This document shows, in pieces, positions 15,458 through 24,120 of a stretch of 64,000 nucleotides of DNA. The notes beneath the pieces are model-generated. The model saw only the letters and a list, made by a program, of their open reading frames with translations. It searched no databases and was not told the origin of the DNA. This DNA is from Vulcanimicrobiota bacterium. Lineage in GTDB: Bacteria; Vulcanimicrobiota; Vulcanimicrobiia; Eremiobacterales; Eremiobacteraceae. The number at the start of each line of letters is the position of its first letter. Positions within the stretch are counted from its first letter, which is position 1. Position numbers and translations under genes: made by a program. The stretch lies in contig JABCYQ010000001.1 of assembly GCA_013290125.1 (NCBI GenBank), positions 62,001 through 126,000 of the forward strand. Reading direction: 5' to 3'.

Positions 15458-16338
15458 TCGCAAAACTCCGGCTGTTCCTCGATGAGATCAAGATCGAGCA
15501 CACGCTGTTCGCGCTGCCTTTTGCGTACGTCGGCGCGCTGCTCGCGCGCGGCGGATTTCCTTCGTGGAGCGCACTTGCGTGGATCACGATCGCGGTCGCC
15601 GGCGCGCGCACCGCGGCGATGGCGGCGAATCGCCTCATCGACGCGCGGATGGATGCGAAGAATCCGCGGACGGCCGGCCGCGCGGTGGCTTCCGGCAAAC
15701 TCGAGCCGTCGGTCATGGTTTGGGCGATCCTGCTCGGTCTCATCGCTTTGGTCGTCGCCGCGTTCGAACTCAACCCGCTCTGCCTTGCGCTTGTTCCGAT
15801 CGCCGCCGCCGGCGTTGTGATCTATCCATATGTGAAGCGCGTCGGCTGGGCGGTGCACTTCTTCCTCGGCGCGGTCGACGCGCTTGCGCCGCTCGGCGCT
15901 TGGATCGCGATCTCCGGCCGATTCGAGACCGGCGCATGGCTGCTGTTCGCAGCTGTGACGCTGTGGGTGGCCGGATTCGACATCCTCTATGCTCTCATGG
16001 ATCGCGATTTCGATCTGCGCGAACGAATCGCGTCGATTCCCGCCCGCTTCGGCGAAGGGAGTGGACGCGTCGTGCCGCAACTCTTGCATCTCGGAGTCGC
16101 AGCGTTGCTGGCCCTGCTCGGGGTAGCCGTGGGCGCCACCGGATGGTACTGGGCCGGAGTCGGGGCTGCGCTCTTGCTGTGTATCTTCGAATGGTCCCTG
16201 ATCCGGTCCGGACGCGACGTCTTCTCGCTCAACGCCGCTGTCTTCAACGCGAACATGCTCTTCTCGGTCATCTTCCTCTGCACGACGCTGGCCTCGATCG
16301 CCGCCGGAGAAACTTCGCATGCCTTCTCGTATCCATAG
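15454..16338 (+). CDS. UbiA-family prenyltransferase (MqnP/UbiA-like)
   Basis: A 294-residue integral membrane prenyltransferase that attaches a polyprenyl chain to an aromatic acid. The first Mg-diphosphate motif is NRLIDARMD (59-67), followed by NPRTAGR. The second is the Asp-rich loop FDILYALMDRDFDLRER (about 175-191). About eight hydrophobic segments are visible. It overlaps the ubiD-type gene by four bases (ATGA). Together with the polyprenyl synthase and ubiE at 31-33 kb it fits menaquinone synthesis; which pathway branch cannot be settled here. Confidence 0.9.
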   Translation: MIAKLRLFLDEIKIEHTLFALPFAYVGALLARGGFPSWSALAWITIAVAGARTAAMAANRLIDARMDAKNPRTAGRAVASGKLEPSVMVWAILLGLIALVVAAFELNPLCLALVPIAAAGVVIYPYVKRVGWAVHFFLGAVDALAPLGAWIAISGRFETGAWLLFAAVTLWVAGFDILYALMDRDFDLRERIASIPARFGEGSGRVVPQLLHLGVAALLALLGVAVGATGWYWAGVGAALLLCIFEWSLIRSGRDVFSLNAAVFNANMLFSVIFLCTTLASIAAGETSHAFSYP

Positions 16339-17491
16339 AATAGCGTTCACCGCGGCGATATGCGCCACCGCACTCTTCGTCCGCTCGAGCGGCCTTGCGC
16401 TTGCGGATTTTCCGCCATACGCCAAAGTCGTATCGATCGTGGTGGTCGCGCCGCTCTCCGGCGACCAGAAGCAATTCGGCATCGACCTCTCCAACGGCGT
16501 ACAAGAGGCCGTCGACGAGGCCAACGATGCCCGCGGCATCGCCGACTACGGTTGGGTCATGCACAGCTTTGACGACCAGAGCGATCCTGGGATCGCGCAG
16601 CAACAGGCGCAGTTCGCGCTCGTCGATCCGGCCACGACGTTCATCATCGGACACATCGGCGGTCAGGAGACCGCGTTGGCGCTTCCCGTTTATCATCAGA
16701 ACGAAGTGCCGATAATCATCCCGACCTCGCCGTATGCGGCGCTCACACAAACCGGATACGACAACGTCTTCCGTCTGTGTCCGACCGACGTCGCCGAAGG
16801 TCGCGCCGACGCGCGCTACGCCGATCGCACGATGGGATCGAAACGCGTGGCGGTCGTCTATGAAGAGAACGACTACGGCGCGGACGCCGGCCAAGGATTT
16901 GTGAACTACACCGCGGCGACGAAGATGACAGAGAAAGACTTTCCGCTCGACGTGGATTTCAAGACCCTTAAAGCGCAAGTCGCAGCCCTGAAAGACTGGG
17001 CACCAGATCTCATCTTCCTGAGCGGCGCGGGAAATGAAATGCAGAAGGTCATCCCGGCGATCCGCGCCGCTGGCGTCACCGCGCCGTTCCTTGCAACCCA
17101 AGGATTCTACAGCGATAGTCTGCTGAAGACGTTAGCCGCAAACGCAGACGGTATGACGATCAGTTCGTGCGTGCCGCCGGTGCAGTTCATGCCGACCGCC
17201 ACCAGTTTCGTCACGCGCTACCAGCAGCGATTCGGTCGTCTCTCGTCGTTCTCGCTCTTCGGATACGTCGCAGCGCAGATCGAGATCGGAGCCGCACGCG
17301 CGGCGCACACCACGGAGCGGCGGATGCTGGATCGCGCACTTTCGATCGGCACGTTCCAAACGGTTCTCGGCCCGTATTCATTCCAACCGAACGGGGATGC
17401 GCTCGGAGCCGATATTTATTTCTATCAGTACAAGAACAGCGCGTTGACGTACTCGACGTCGGAGTACCCGAATCCGCTGATCGTCCACTAG
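16319..17491 (+). CDS. ABC-type substrate-binding protein, branched-chain amino acid (LivJ-like) family
   Basis: A 390-residue type I periplasmic binding protein. A Sec signal (IAFTAAICATALFVRSSGLA) ends near residue 29. The Leu/Ile/Val-binding core follows: VVAPLSGDQKQFGIDLSNGV, the first-lobe end FIIGHIGGQETALA and PIIIPTSPYAALTQTGYDNV. It overlaps ubiA by 20 bases. No permease or ATPase genes follow; the next gene is convergent. So its transporter is elsewhere, or it has a sensory role. The ligand is unknown. Confidence 0.85.
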   Translation: MPSRIHRIAFTAAICATALFVRSSGLALADFPPYAKVVSIVVVAPLSGDQKQFGIDLSNGVQEAVDEANDARGIADYGWVMHSFDDQSDPGIAQQQAQFALVDPATTFIIGHIGGQETALALPVYHQNEVPIIIPTSPYAALTQTGYDNVFRLCPTDVAEGRADARYADRTMGSKRVAVVYEENDYGADAGQGFVNYTAATKMTEKDFPLDVDFKTLKAQVAALKDWAPDLIFLSGAGNEMQKVIPAIRAAGVTAPFLATQGFYSDSLLKTLAANADGMTISSCVPPVQFMPTATSFVTRYQQRFGRLSSFSLFGYVAAQIEIGAARAAHTTERRMLDRALSIGTFQTVLGPYSFQPNGDALGADIYFYQYKNSALTYSTSEYPNPLIVH

Positions 17492-17501
17492 TCGCTCTGA
17501 A

Positions 17502-17523
17502 GGGGCCGACTTCATGTCGGCCC
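17502..17523 (+). repeat. GGGCCGAC palindrome, TTCAT loop
   Basis: GGGCCGAC (17503-17510) and GTCGGCCC (17516-17523) with a TTCAT loop, 11 bp after the binding-protein stop. There is no T-run. It lies between convergent genes. Confidence 0.7.
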
Positions 17524-17563
17524 ACGTTACGTTCGCCGGGGTCGACATTCAAAGTCGATCTCT

Positions 17564-18403
17564 TCAACGATTGAACAGGAAAACCGAGGCGGCGAGGCCG
17601 GCAAGGCACGCTGACGTCAACGCGTTCACCGCGTCGTTGTCCACGCCGATGATGCCGCGCACGTGGGCCGCAGTCGCACCGCAGGAATGCGACCGCGCGT
17701 CGCTCGTCTCATCACACGCGCGACAGTACCAGATCGATTGAACGGTCGCGCCGAGCAGCGAATCGATCGTCGAACCAACAAGTCCGGATATGGCCCCGAT
17801 CACGGCGCCCCACCAGACGACGCCGCCAAAACCGAAGAATCCAGCGGCAAGGCCGACGAGCGCACCGCCGACGACCGCCGCGGCGGTTCCGAGCCAAGAA
17901 ACGGCACCGTCCGTTCGCGGCGGCACCTCGGCGAACGTCGTGATCAGCCGCGGGCGCCCGCCGGCTCGTGAACCGACCTCCGACGCCCACGTGTCTCCGG
18001 CCGAGGCGGCGATCGAGACGATCGCGGCAAACGCAAGCCCGTCCGCGGCGAACGGCAGTCCGAGCCAGCGGAATGCGGCGCTCGCGAGTGCGCATAAAGC
18101 AGCAACGCCTCCGTTCGCCAAGACCTGACGCGCGTCGCGCTTCGCCCCGCTGCCCGCTGCGCCGTCGCCACTATGTGAGAGCGCGCTGCCGGTAGCGAAG
18201 AACACGATCAGCGCCAGCGCGCACGCAAGTCCGGCGCCGGCGTATACCGCGATACCGACGAATACGGCGGCGACTGCGCCCGACTTTGTGAGCGCGCGCG
18301 TCCGCAAGCCTGCAAACGCGATAAGCGTCGCGACGACAAACCCGAGAGCGGCGCGCGCGAGAATGCCGGCCGCACCGGCATCGACGAGGCCGATCACGAT
18401 CAC
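17564..18403 (-). CDS. DUF92 (VTE6/TMEM19-like) membrane protein
   Basis: A polytopic membrane protein of the DUF92/TIGR00297 family, related to plant VTE6 phytyl-phosphate kinase. Family motifs are visible: ASAGDTWASEVGSRAGG, TFAEVPPRTDGAVSWLGT and GLVGSTIDSLLGATVQ. The chosen GTG at 18403 overlaps the hemD stop as GTGA, giving 279 residues; an upstream extension is Arg/His-rich and unlike a membrane protein N-terminus. It is the last gene of the heme operon. A role in isoprenoid-alcohol phosphate recycling is inferred from the family only. Confidence 0.82.
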   Translation of the reverse strand: MIVIGLVDAGAAGILARAALGFVVATLIAFAGLRTRALTKSGAVAAVFVGIAVYAGAGLACALALIVFFATGSALSHSGDGAAGSGAKRDARQVLANGGVAALCALASAAFRWLGLPFAADGLAFAAIVSIAASAGDTWASEVGSRAGGRPRLITTFAEVPPRTDGAVSWLGTAAAVVGGALVGLAAGFFGFGGVVWWGAVIGAISGLVGSTIDSLLGATVQSIWYCRACDETSDARSHSCGATAAHVRGIIGVDNDAVNALTSACLAGLAASVFLFNR

Positions 18404-19161
18404 GATCGGGCCGTGTGCTCGACGAGCGCGGCGATTATGCCAGGCATGGTGGATTCGCGTGCGACGATCGTCACCGGGATTCCGTTGCGCTGCGCCTCGT
18501 CCGCCGTCACGGGTCCGATGCACGCGACGACTTTATCGCGTAGCGTATCGGCAGGCGTTGGCGCAAGCGCTTCGGCGAGACCGCGAGCGGCGCTGCCGGA
18601 CGCGAGTATGACGACGTCTGCATCTGCGACCGCAGCCCCGATCTCGGGTGGAGCGATCGACACCGTCGCGTAAGCAGTGACGACATGGGGTGGGGGTGCG
18701 ACGTGGGAAAGCGCGCGAGCAAGATCCGGCCGCGCATCCGCGGCTTGGACGATCAAAACCGATTCGCCATCACGAACTCGTTCGGCGAGCGCCGCGCCAA
18801 GCGCCGCCGCGGTGAACACGTTTGGCACGAGATCGGCTTCCCGGCCAAGGAACCTCAGCACCGAGCGTGCGGTCGCATCTCCGACAGCGGCGACACGCGC
18901 TCGCAACGGTTCTGCCGTTACGCCAGCGCGTAACGTTTCGGCCGCCCCGCGTGCGCGCGAAAATGCTTCGACTCCGTTGACGCTCGTGAACGCGATCCAG
19001 TCATACGAGCCGGCGTGTTCAACGGCGCTCGCGAGCGCACTGCCATCCGCCGGAGGCACGATGCGCACGATCGGCATCGTCATGACCGTCGCACCGAGCG
19101 AGCGAAGTTCAGATTCGGTGCTATCGTCGGCGGCGGCGGCGCGCGTCAACAGCACGCGCAT
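18400..19161 (-). CDS. hemD: Uroporphyrinogen-III synthase HemD
   Basis: Cyclises hydroxymethylbilane to uroporphyrinogen III, inverting ring D. The 253-residue protein begins MRVLLTRAAAADDSTESELR, the typical HemD start. It continues with DWIAFTSVNGVEAF, VAAVGDATARS and, in the second lobe, VVILASGSAARGLAEAL and VACIGPVTADEA. I chose the ATG at 19161, 19 bp after the hemA stop; an in-frame GTG (VSRLTPDASP) inside the hemA end is possible. It lies between hemA and the DUF92 gene. Confidence 0.92.
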   Translation of the reverse strand: MRVLLTRAAAADDSTESELRSLGATVMTMPIVRIVPPADGSALASAVEHAGSYDWIAFTSVNGVEAFSRARGAAETLRAGVTAEPLRARVAAVGDATARSVLRFLGREADLVPNVFTAAALGAALAERVRDGESVLIVQAADARPDLARALSHVAPPPHVVTAYATVSIAPPEIGAAVADADVVILASGSAARGLAEALAPTPADTLRDKVVACIGPVTADEAQRNGIPVTIVARESTMPGIIAALVEHTARS

Positions 19162-19180
19162 TCCACGCAGCGGGGATGCG

Positions 19181-20512
19181 TCAGGCGTCAGACGGCTCAC
19201 GCGGCGGCGCGAGAGTCTCGCGCAAACCGCGCTCAAGACTGCGGTGCAGTCCATCCAAGTCGAGCAGTGCCTGCAGCGTAGCCGCCTCGGTCTGCTCTTC
19301 GGCGCGATCCGCGATGCTTTCGCGCAGTTTCGTGACCGGCGCGTGCAGCAAGCGGTTGACGATCGCGAGACTGGTCGATTCGATAAGCTCGCGCTCCCGC
19401 TCGTGCAGCTCAGGCAGGCGCTCGAAGAGTTTTTGGATCTCTGCGGCGCGGACGGATTCCGCACGCCTGCGCAAGTCGGCGATCAGCGGCGCTGCCGCCC
19501 GCGAGCGATACCAGCGCATGTACGCGTGAACGTTTTCGGCGACGATGGCTTCTGTCGCGGGCATGTGTGCGCGCCGTCTTTCGAGATGGGTCTCGACGAC
19601 GGTGCGCAGGTCGGAAAGTTCGTACAGCGAGACGCCGTCGATCTGGCCTGCTTCCGGCTCGACGTCGCGCGGCGTAGCGACATCGATGATGAGCAGCGAC
19701 CTATTCTTGCGGGCCTGCATCTGGTCCGCAAGAAGACGACTCGAGATCTGCGTCGTGCCGGCGCCAATCGCACAGATCACGAGGTCCGCTTCCGCAAGCA
19801 GCGCCGGAACGTCCGACAAGTCGGCGGCGCGCCCCGCAAATTCGTGCGCGAGTTGCTTGGCCCTCGAGAGCGTGCGATTTGCTATCACCAGTTCCGCGAC
19901 ATTGCGAGCCCGAAGGTGCCGCGCGACGATCGACGCCATCTTGCCCGCGCCCACCACAAGCGCGCGCGCCGCACGCAGTTCGATGTGACGCGCCGCAAGC
20001 TCGACCGCGGCGGAGCCGAGCGAGACCGCATCTCCGCCGATGCCCGTCTCGGTGCGAGCTCGCTTGCCCGTCTCAAGCCCTTTGCGGAACAAGCGCTCCA
20101 AGATGCTTCCAGCGGTGCCGGCATGTTGCGCGGCGCGCAATGCCGCCTTGACTTGGGCGAGAATCTCTGCCTCGCCCACGAGCATCGAATCGAGTCCGCA
20201 CGAGACGCGGAACAGTTGCTCGACCGCTTCGGCGCCGAGCATCGTATAGAGATACTTGTCGAAGTCTTCGACGCGCATCGAACGATACGTGGTCAGATAC
20301 TCTTTTATCTGCAGAACGCCGCGCTCGAGCTCGTCGACTTCTGCGTAGATCTCGAGCCGATTACACGTGGCGACGATCGCCGCTTCTCGTATCTCCGGAT
20401 AATCGTGAAGCGCACCGAGCGCTTCGACCACCCGTTCAGGCGGAAACGAATGCCGGTCGCGGATGTGCGGCGGGGCCGTGCGATGACTCAGACCAAGCAT
20501 GACGATGGGCAC
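19181..20512 (-). CDS. hemA: Glutamyl-tRNA reductase HemA
   Basis: Reduces glutamyl-tRNA(Glu) to glutamate-1-semialdehyde with NADPH, the first step of the C5 tetrapyrrole route. The 443-residue protein has GLSHRTAP near the start, the catalytic Cys in TCNRLEIY (C50), the active-site loop SCGLDSMLVGEAEIL (104-118) and the nucleotide-binding GAGKMA (188-193). A long helical dimerisation tail follows. It is in the same operon as hemL, which takes the product. The 62-bp gap from rex is the largest in the cluster. Confidence 0.97.
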   Translation of the reverse strand: MPIVMLGLSHRTAPPHIRDRHSFPPERVVEALGALHDYPEIREAAIVATCNRLEIYAEVDELERGVLQIKEYLTTYRSMRVEDFDKYLYTMLGAEAVEQLFRVSCGLDSMLVGEAEILAQVKAALRAAQHAGTAGSILERLFRKGLETGKRARTETGIGGDAVSLGSAAVELAARHIELRAARALVVGAGKMASIVARHLRARNVAELVIANRTLSRAKQLAHEFAGRAADLSDVPALLAEADLVICAIGAGTTQISSRLLADQMQARKNRSLLIIDVATPRDVEPEAGQIDGVSLYELSDLRTVVETHLERRRAHMPATEAIVAENVHAYMRWYRSRAAAPLIADLRRRAESVRAAEIQKLFERLPELHERERELIESTSLAIVNRLLHAPVTKLRESIADRAEEQTEAATLQALLDLDGLHRSLERGLRETLAPPREPSDA

Positions 20513-20574
20513 AGTGCGTGGAGCGTTCTCGCGCTACGGAGTCAACCCTCGCAAGATGGAGCGGGACAGTTTGA

Positions 20575-21264
20575 CTAATCGCGCAGCCCGCGTCGAAGGT
20601 GATGCGTCAGTATCGAGAGCTCGGAAGCAAGATCGATCGTGCGCACGGCGACTCTCGCCGGCAATTTCAGTTTTGTCGGCGCGAAGTTGAGCAGCGCGCC
20701 GATGCCGCACGCGGTGAGCCTTTCGGCGACCGACTGCGCGGCGTCCGGCGGCACGGTCACGACGCCCATGGAGCATTCGAGCGCCGGCAGAACTTTCTCC
20801 ATGTCGTCTACGTGACTGATGCGCACGCCATGCCATCGCGTGCCCACGAGTGACGGATCGCTGTCGAAGATGCCGCCGATATGGAATTTCTCTTCTCGAT
20901 ATTCCAGAAATCCCGCGAGCGCATGACCGAGATAGCCGAACCCGACGATCGCGATGCGCCAGTCGCGATCGAGCCCGAGCAGACGGCCGAGCTTCCGCAT
21001 GAGCCCGACGACGTTATAGCCCTGACCGCGACGGCCGAGCGGCCCAAGCCGCGACAAATCCTTGCGCACTTGTGCCGACGATATGCCGCGGCCGACTCGG
21101 CCTGCGAGTTCCTCCGACGTGAGCAGCGTGATGCCTTCCCGCACACTGTCTTCGAGACCCCGATGATAGAGGAACAAGCGCGGCAAGTTGATCACCGCGG
21201 CCCCTTCCGGCCTGAGGACGCGACGGGAGGGCTTAGCCGCCGCTGGCTTTCGCGCGCTCTTCAT
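20575..21264 (-). CDS. rex: Redox-sensing repressor Rex
   Basis: Senses the NADH/NAD+ ratio and represses respiratory and fermentative genes when NADH is low. From the ATG at 21264 the protein has 229 residues. An N-terminal winged HTH (about 25-85) includes ISSAQVRKDLSRLG and GRRGQGYNV. The Rossmann domain begins IAIVGFGYLGHALAGF (105-120) and GALLNFAP lies near the end. The ATG overlaps the hemL stop as ATGA, so the start is well fixed. Linkage of rex to hem genes is also known from actinobacteria. Confidence 0.95.
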   Translation of the reverse strand: MKSARKPAAAKPSRRVLRPEGAAVINLPRLFLYHRGLEDSVREGITLLTSEELAGRVGRGISSAQVRKDLSRLGPLGRRGQGYNVVGLMRKLGRLLGLDRDWRIAIVGFGYLGHALAGFLEYREEKFHIGGIFDSDPSLVGTRWHGVRISHVDDMEKVLPALECSMGVVTVPPDAAQSVAERLTACGIGALLNFAPTKLKLPARVAVRTIDLASELSILTHHLRRGLRD

Positions 21265-22541
21265 GCGAGCGCCGCACGCGCGCTTTCGATCGTGGATCGT
21301 ATGTCGTCTGGGCTGTGCGCGCTTGAGACGAACGCCGCCTCGAACTGCGAGGGCGCGAGGTACACGCCGCGGTCGAGCATGGAATGGAAAAACGCCGCGT
21401 ATGCTTTGGTGTCGGCGGCTTGCGCCGATGCGAGATCCGTGACCGGCGCGGCGCTGAAGAACAAACCCCACATCGAGCCCGCGCGCGCGAACTGCGCCGG
21501 CACACCTGCTTGCGCGAACGCCGTGCGCAAGCCGCTGACGAGCGTTTCCGTCATCGCCTCCAACGTCTCGTAGACGCCGAGCCGGGTGAGTTCGCGAAGT
21601 TGCGCGATGCCCGCGGCCATGGCAAGCGGGTTCCCCGAGAGCGTTCCCGCTTGGTAGACATCGCCCACCGGAGCGAGGCGGTCCATGATCGCGGCCTTGC
21701 CGCCAAAGGCGCCGACAGGCAGACCGGCGCCGATGATCTTACCGAGGACCGTGAGGTCCGGCGTGATCCCAAACGTGGTCTGAGCGCCTCCATACGCGAC
21801 GCGAAATCCGGTCATGACTTCATCGAAGATCAAGAGTGCGCCGGAGAGCGTGCAAAGATCGCGCACGCTCTGCAGATAGCCTGACGCCGGAAGGACGAGA
21901 CCCATGTTGCCGGCGACCGGCTCGACGATGACGGCGGCGATCTGTTCCGGATAGCGCGCGAACGCTTCGCGGAGAGCGGCGACATCGTTGTACGGCACGA
22001 CGATCGTGTCGGCCGCTTGGGCTTTTGTCACGCCGGGCGAGTTCGGAATGCCGAGCGTCAGCGCGCCCGACCCCGCTGCGACGAGCAGTCCGTCGGCATG
22101 GCCGTGATAGCAGCCGGCGCACTTGACGATCTTCTCGCGGGCCGTATGTGCGCGCGCGAGCCGCAGTGCGCTCATGCACGCCTCGGTTCCCGAGTTGACG
22201 AAACGAACCCGTTCGATGGACGGCAGCGCGAGCCGCACGAGTTCGGCAAGCGTCGTTTCAGCCGCGGTCGGTGCGCCGAACGACGTTCCCAGTCGCGCGG
22301 CGTTCTCGATCGCTTGGACCACCGCTTCGTGTGCGTGCCCTAAGATCAGCGGGCCCCACGAACCCACATAGTCGATATACTCGCGGCCGTCTTCGTCAAA
22401 GACGTGCGAGCCTTGCCCGCGCGCGATGAACAGCGGCGTGCCGCCGACCGCGCGAAATGCGCGGACGGGCGAGTTCACGCCGCCGGGTATCACTTTGTTG
22501 GCCGCGTCGAAAAGCGCCGCAGACCGTGGATGCGTGTTCAT
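21261..22541 (-). CDS. hemL: Glutamate-1-semialdehyde 2,1-aminomutase HemL
   Basis: PLP enzyme that moves the amino group of glutamate-1-semialdehyde to give 5-aminolevulinate. The 426-residue length is typical. It begins with VIPGGVNSPVRAF, has YVGSWGPLILGHAH (58-71), the PLP Asp in LLIFDEVMTGFR (about D240) and the Schiff-base Lys in VLGKIIGAGLPVGAFGG (K268). It overlaps the mobA-like gene by four bases upstream and rex by four downstream. Confidence 0.97.
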   Translation of the reverse strand: MNTHPRSAALFDAANKVIPGGVNSPVRAFRAVGGTPLFIARGQGSHVFDEDGREYIDYVGSWGPLILGHAHEAVVQAIENAARLGTSFGAPTAAETTLAELVRLALPSIERVRFVNSGTEACMSALRLARAHTAREKIVKCAGCYHGHADGLLVAAGSGALTLGIPNSPGVTKAQAADTIVVPYNDVAALREAFARYPEQIAAVIVEPVAGNMGLVLPASGYLQSVRDLCTLSGALLIFDEVMTGFRVAYGGAQTTFGITPDLTVLGKIIGAGLPVGAFGGKAAIMDRLAPVGDVYQAGTLSGNPLAMAAGIAQLRELTRLGVYETLEAMTETLVSGLRTAFAQAGVPAQFARAGSMWGLFFSAAPVTDLASAQAADTKAYAAFFHSMLDRGVYLAPSQFEAAFVSSAHSPDDIRSTIESARAALA

Positions 22542-23164
22542 CGCGCGTCCGGCGCAACGCGGGCGAGCGCGCGACGGTAGTCCTCCGGAGTATTGACGTT
22601 GGCGAGCGTCGCCTCGTCTCCCGTGTCAAGCGGATAGCGCGCGAGGCGCAGACCCGAGAGCGCGGCAGTGACATTGCGGCGGCCTGCGCGCAGTGCATCC
22701 GCCGCCGCAGCCGACCACGGCGCCGTCGCATAGAGCGCGGCAAGCGGTTCCATCGTGCCGTCCGGCCACGTCGGCACGACGGCGTCAGGCCATGCCGCAT
22801 CAGCCGCCGCGTCTATGATGCGGGAGGCGAACGACGCGTCTAGCCCGGGCATGTCGCCGGCGGCTGCGAAGAAGTACTGCGTTTCGACGAATGAAGCGGC
22901 GGCCGCGAGCGCAGCGAGCGGACCTTCGCCCGGCCGGTCGTCGAGCACGACGCGCGCATCCAGCGCGTCTGCGATCGATTGCGCGAACGGTATGCGCGCC
23001 GCCACGATGCACGCGCCGATCGATGCGAGAGACCGCCGCACGCGGACGATCATTGGGATTCCGAGAACGGGTAACTCGAGCTTGCGCGGCAGCCGGCTCG
23101 CCTCGCCGCCTGCGACGATGACCACGGTGACGCGCGGCTCAGCGCTTGGCGAGACGGGCGGCAT
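22538..23164 (-). CDS. MobA-like nucleotidyltransferase
   Basis: A 208-residue NTP-transferase of the MobA family, which attaches GMP to molybdenum cofactor. The nucleotide-binding loop VVIVAGGEASRLPRKLELPV (about 14-33) and the Mg-binding AAAGDMPGLD are visible. The chosen ATG at 23164 overlaps the end of hemB by 26 bases; an internal GTG shortly before VIVAGG is the alternative. It overlaps hemL by four bases. A MobA role would fit the molybdopterin oxidoreductase at 55278, but IspD- or MocA-like specificities cannot be excluded. Confidence 0.8.
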   Translation of the reverse strand: MPPVSPSAEPRVTVVIVAGGEASRLPRKLELPVLGIPMIVRVRRSLASIGACIVAARIPFAQSIADALDARVVLDDRPGEGPLAALAAAASFVETQYFFAAAGDMPGLDASFASRIIDAAADAAWPDAVVPTWPDGTMEPLAALYATAPWSAAAADALRAGRRNVTAALSGLRLARYPLDTGDEATLANVNTPEDYRRALARVAPDAR

Positions 23165-24116
23165 ACGAGCGGGCGAAATACGTGATGATGATGTCCGCGC
23201 CGGCACGCTTGCACGAGACGAGCATCTCGTCGACCGCGCGCTCTTCATCGATCCAGCCTTCGCGTGCCGCGGCTTTCAGCATCGCGTACTCACCGCTGAC
23301 GTTGAAGACCGCGATCGGCAGATCGACGGCTTCACGAACCGCACGCACGATGTCCAAGTACGCGAGCGCCGGCTTGACCATGATGATGTCGGCGCCCTCA
23401 GCCGCATCGAGCCGTGCTTCTTTGACCGCCTCGCGCGCGTTGGGCGGATCCATCTGATGCGTCCGCCGATCACCGAACGCCGGCGTGGAGCCGGCTGCGT
23501 GGCGAAACGGTCCGTAAAACGCGGATGCATACTTGGCGGCGTACGACATGATCGCCGTGTCGATGAAGTCTTTTGCGTCCAAAGCTGCGCGGATCGCGCC
23601 CACCCGGCCGTCCATCATATCAGACGGAGCGATGATGTCCGCGCCGCAGCGCGCGTATGACAGCGCGCCGCTCACGAGCAGATCGACGGTGCGGTCGTTG
23701 TCGATCGTTCCGTCCTTGCGCACGACGCCGCAGTGGCCGTGCGACGTGTACTCGCAAGCGCATAGGTCGGTCACGACGAGCATCTCGGGCACCGCTTGTT
23801 TGACGGCGGCGATCGCCCGCTGCACGGGGCCGTCGTCACGCGCAAGCCACGACGCAGCGTCGTCTTTTTCCGGCGGGATGCCGAAGAGCAATATCGCGGG
23901 AATGCCGAGTGCCGCGATCTTCTTCGCGTCTTCAGCAAGCTGATCCACTGAAAGCCGGCACACGCTCGGCATTGACGCGATCTCTTCGCGCACGCCGGAG
24001 CCGGGCACGACGAACAGCGGCTCGATGAGATTCTGCACGCGCACAGCATGTTCGGCTACGAGAGCCCGCATCGCGGGATTCACGCGCAAACGGCGCGGCC
24101 GTTGCGATAGATCCAT
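23139..24116 (-). CDS. hemB: Porphobilinogen synthase HemB
   Basis: Condenses two 5-aminolevulinate molecules to porphobilinogen. From the ATG at 24116 it has 325 residues and the typical start MDLSQRPRRLRVNPAMRALV. Metal-binding cysteines are in DLCACEYTSHGHCG (C119, C121 and C129), marking the zinc type. The two active-site lysines are in SYAAKYASAFYGPFR (K195) and IIMVKPALAYLD (K248). The earlier in-frame start adds an Arg-rich extension overlapping hemC and was rejected. Confidence 0.96.
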   Translation of the reverse strand: MDLSQRPRRLRVNPAMRALVAEHAVRVQNLIEPLFVVPGSGVREEIASMPSVCRLSVDQLAEDAKKIAALGIPAILLFGIPPEKDDAASWLARDDGPVQRAIAAVKQAVPEMLVVTDLCACEYTSHGHCGVVRKDGTIDNDRTVDLLVSGALSYARCGADIIAPSDMMDGRVGAIRAALDAKDFIDTAIMSYAAKYASAFYGPFRHAAGSTPAFGDRRTHQMDPPNAREAVKEARLDAAEGADIIMVKPALAYLDIVRAVREAVDLPIAVFNVSGEYAMLKAAAREGWIDEERAVDEMLVSCKRAGADIIITYFARSYAARLAKR

Positions 24117-24120
24117 CGCG

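Noticed and set aside
15352-16539. A 395-codon minus-strand frame opposite ubiA.
   Set aside because: Charged, motif-free antisense shadow of the UbiA membrane protein.
16319-17491. A complete branched-chain amino acid ABC transporter.
   Set aside because: Only the binding protein is present. No permease or ATPase genes flank it.
18677-20578. A 633-codon plus-strand frame across hemD and hemA.
   Set aside because: Arg/Ser-rich shadow of two certain genes on the other strand.
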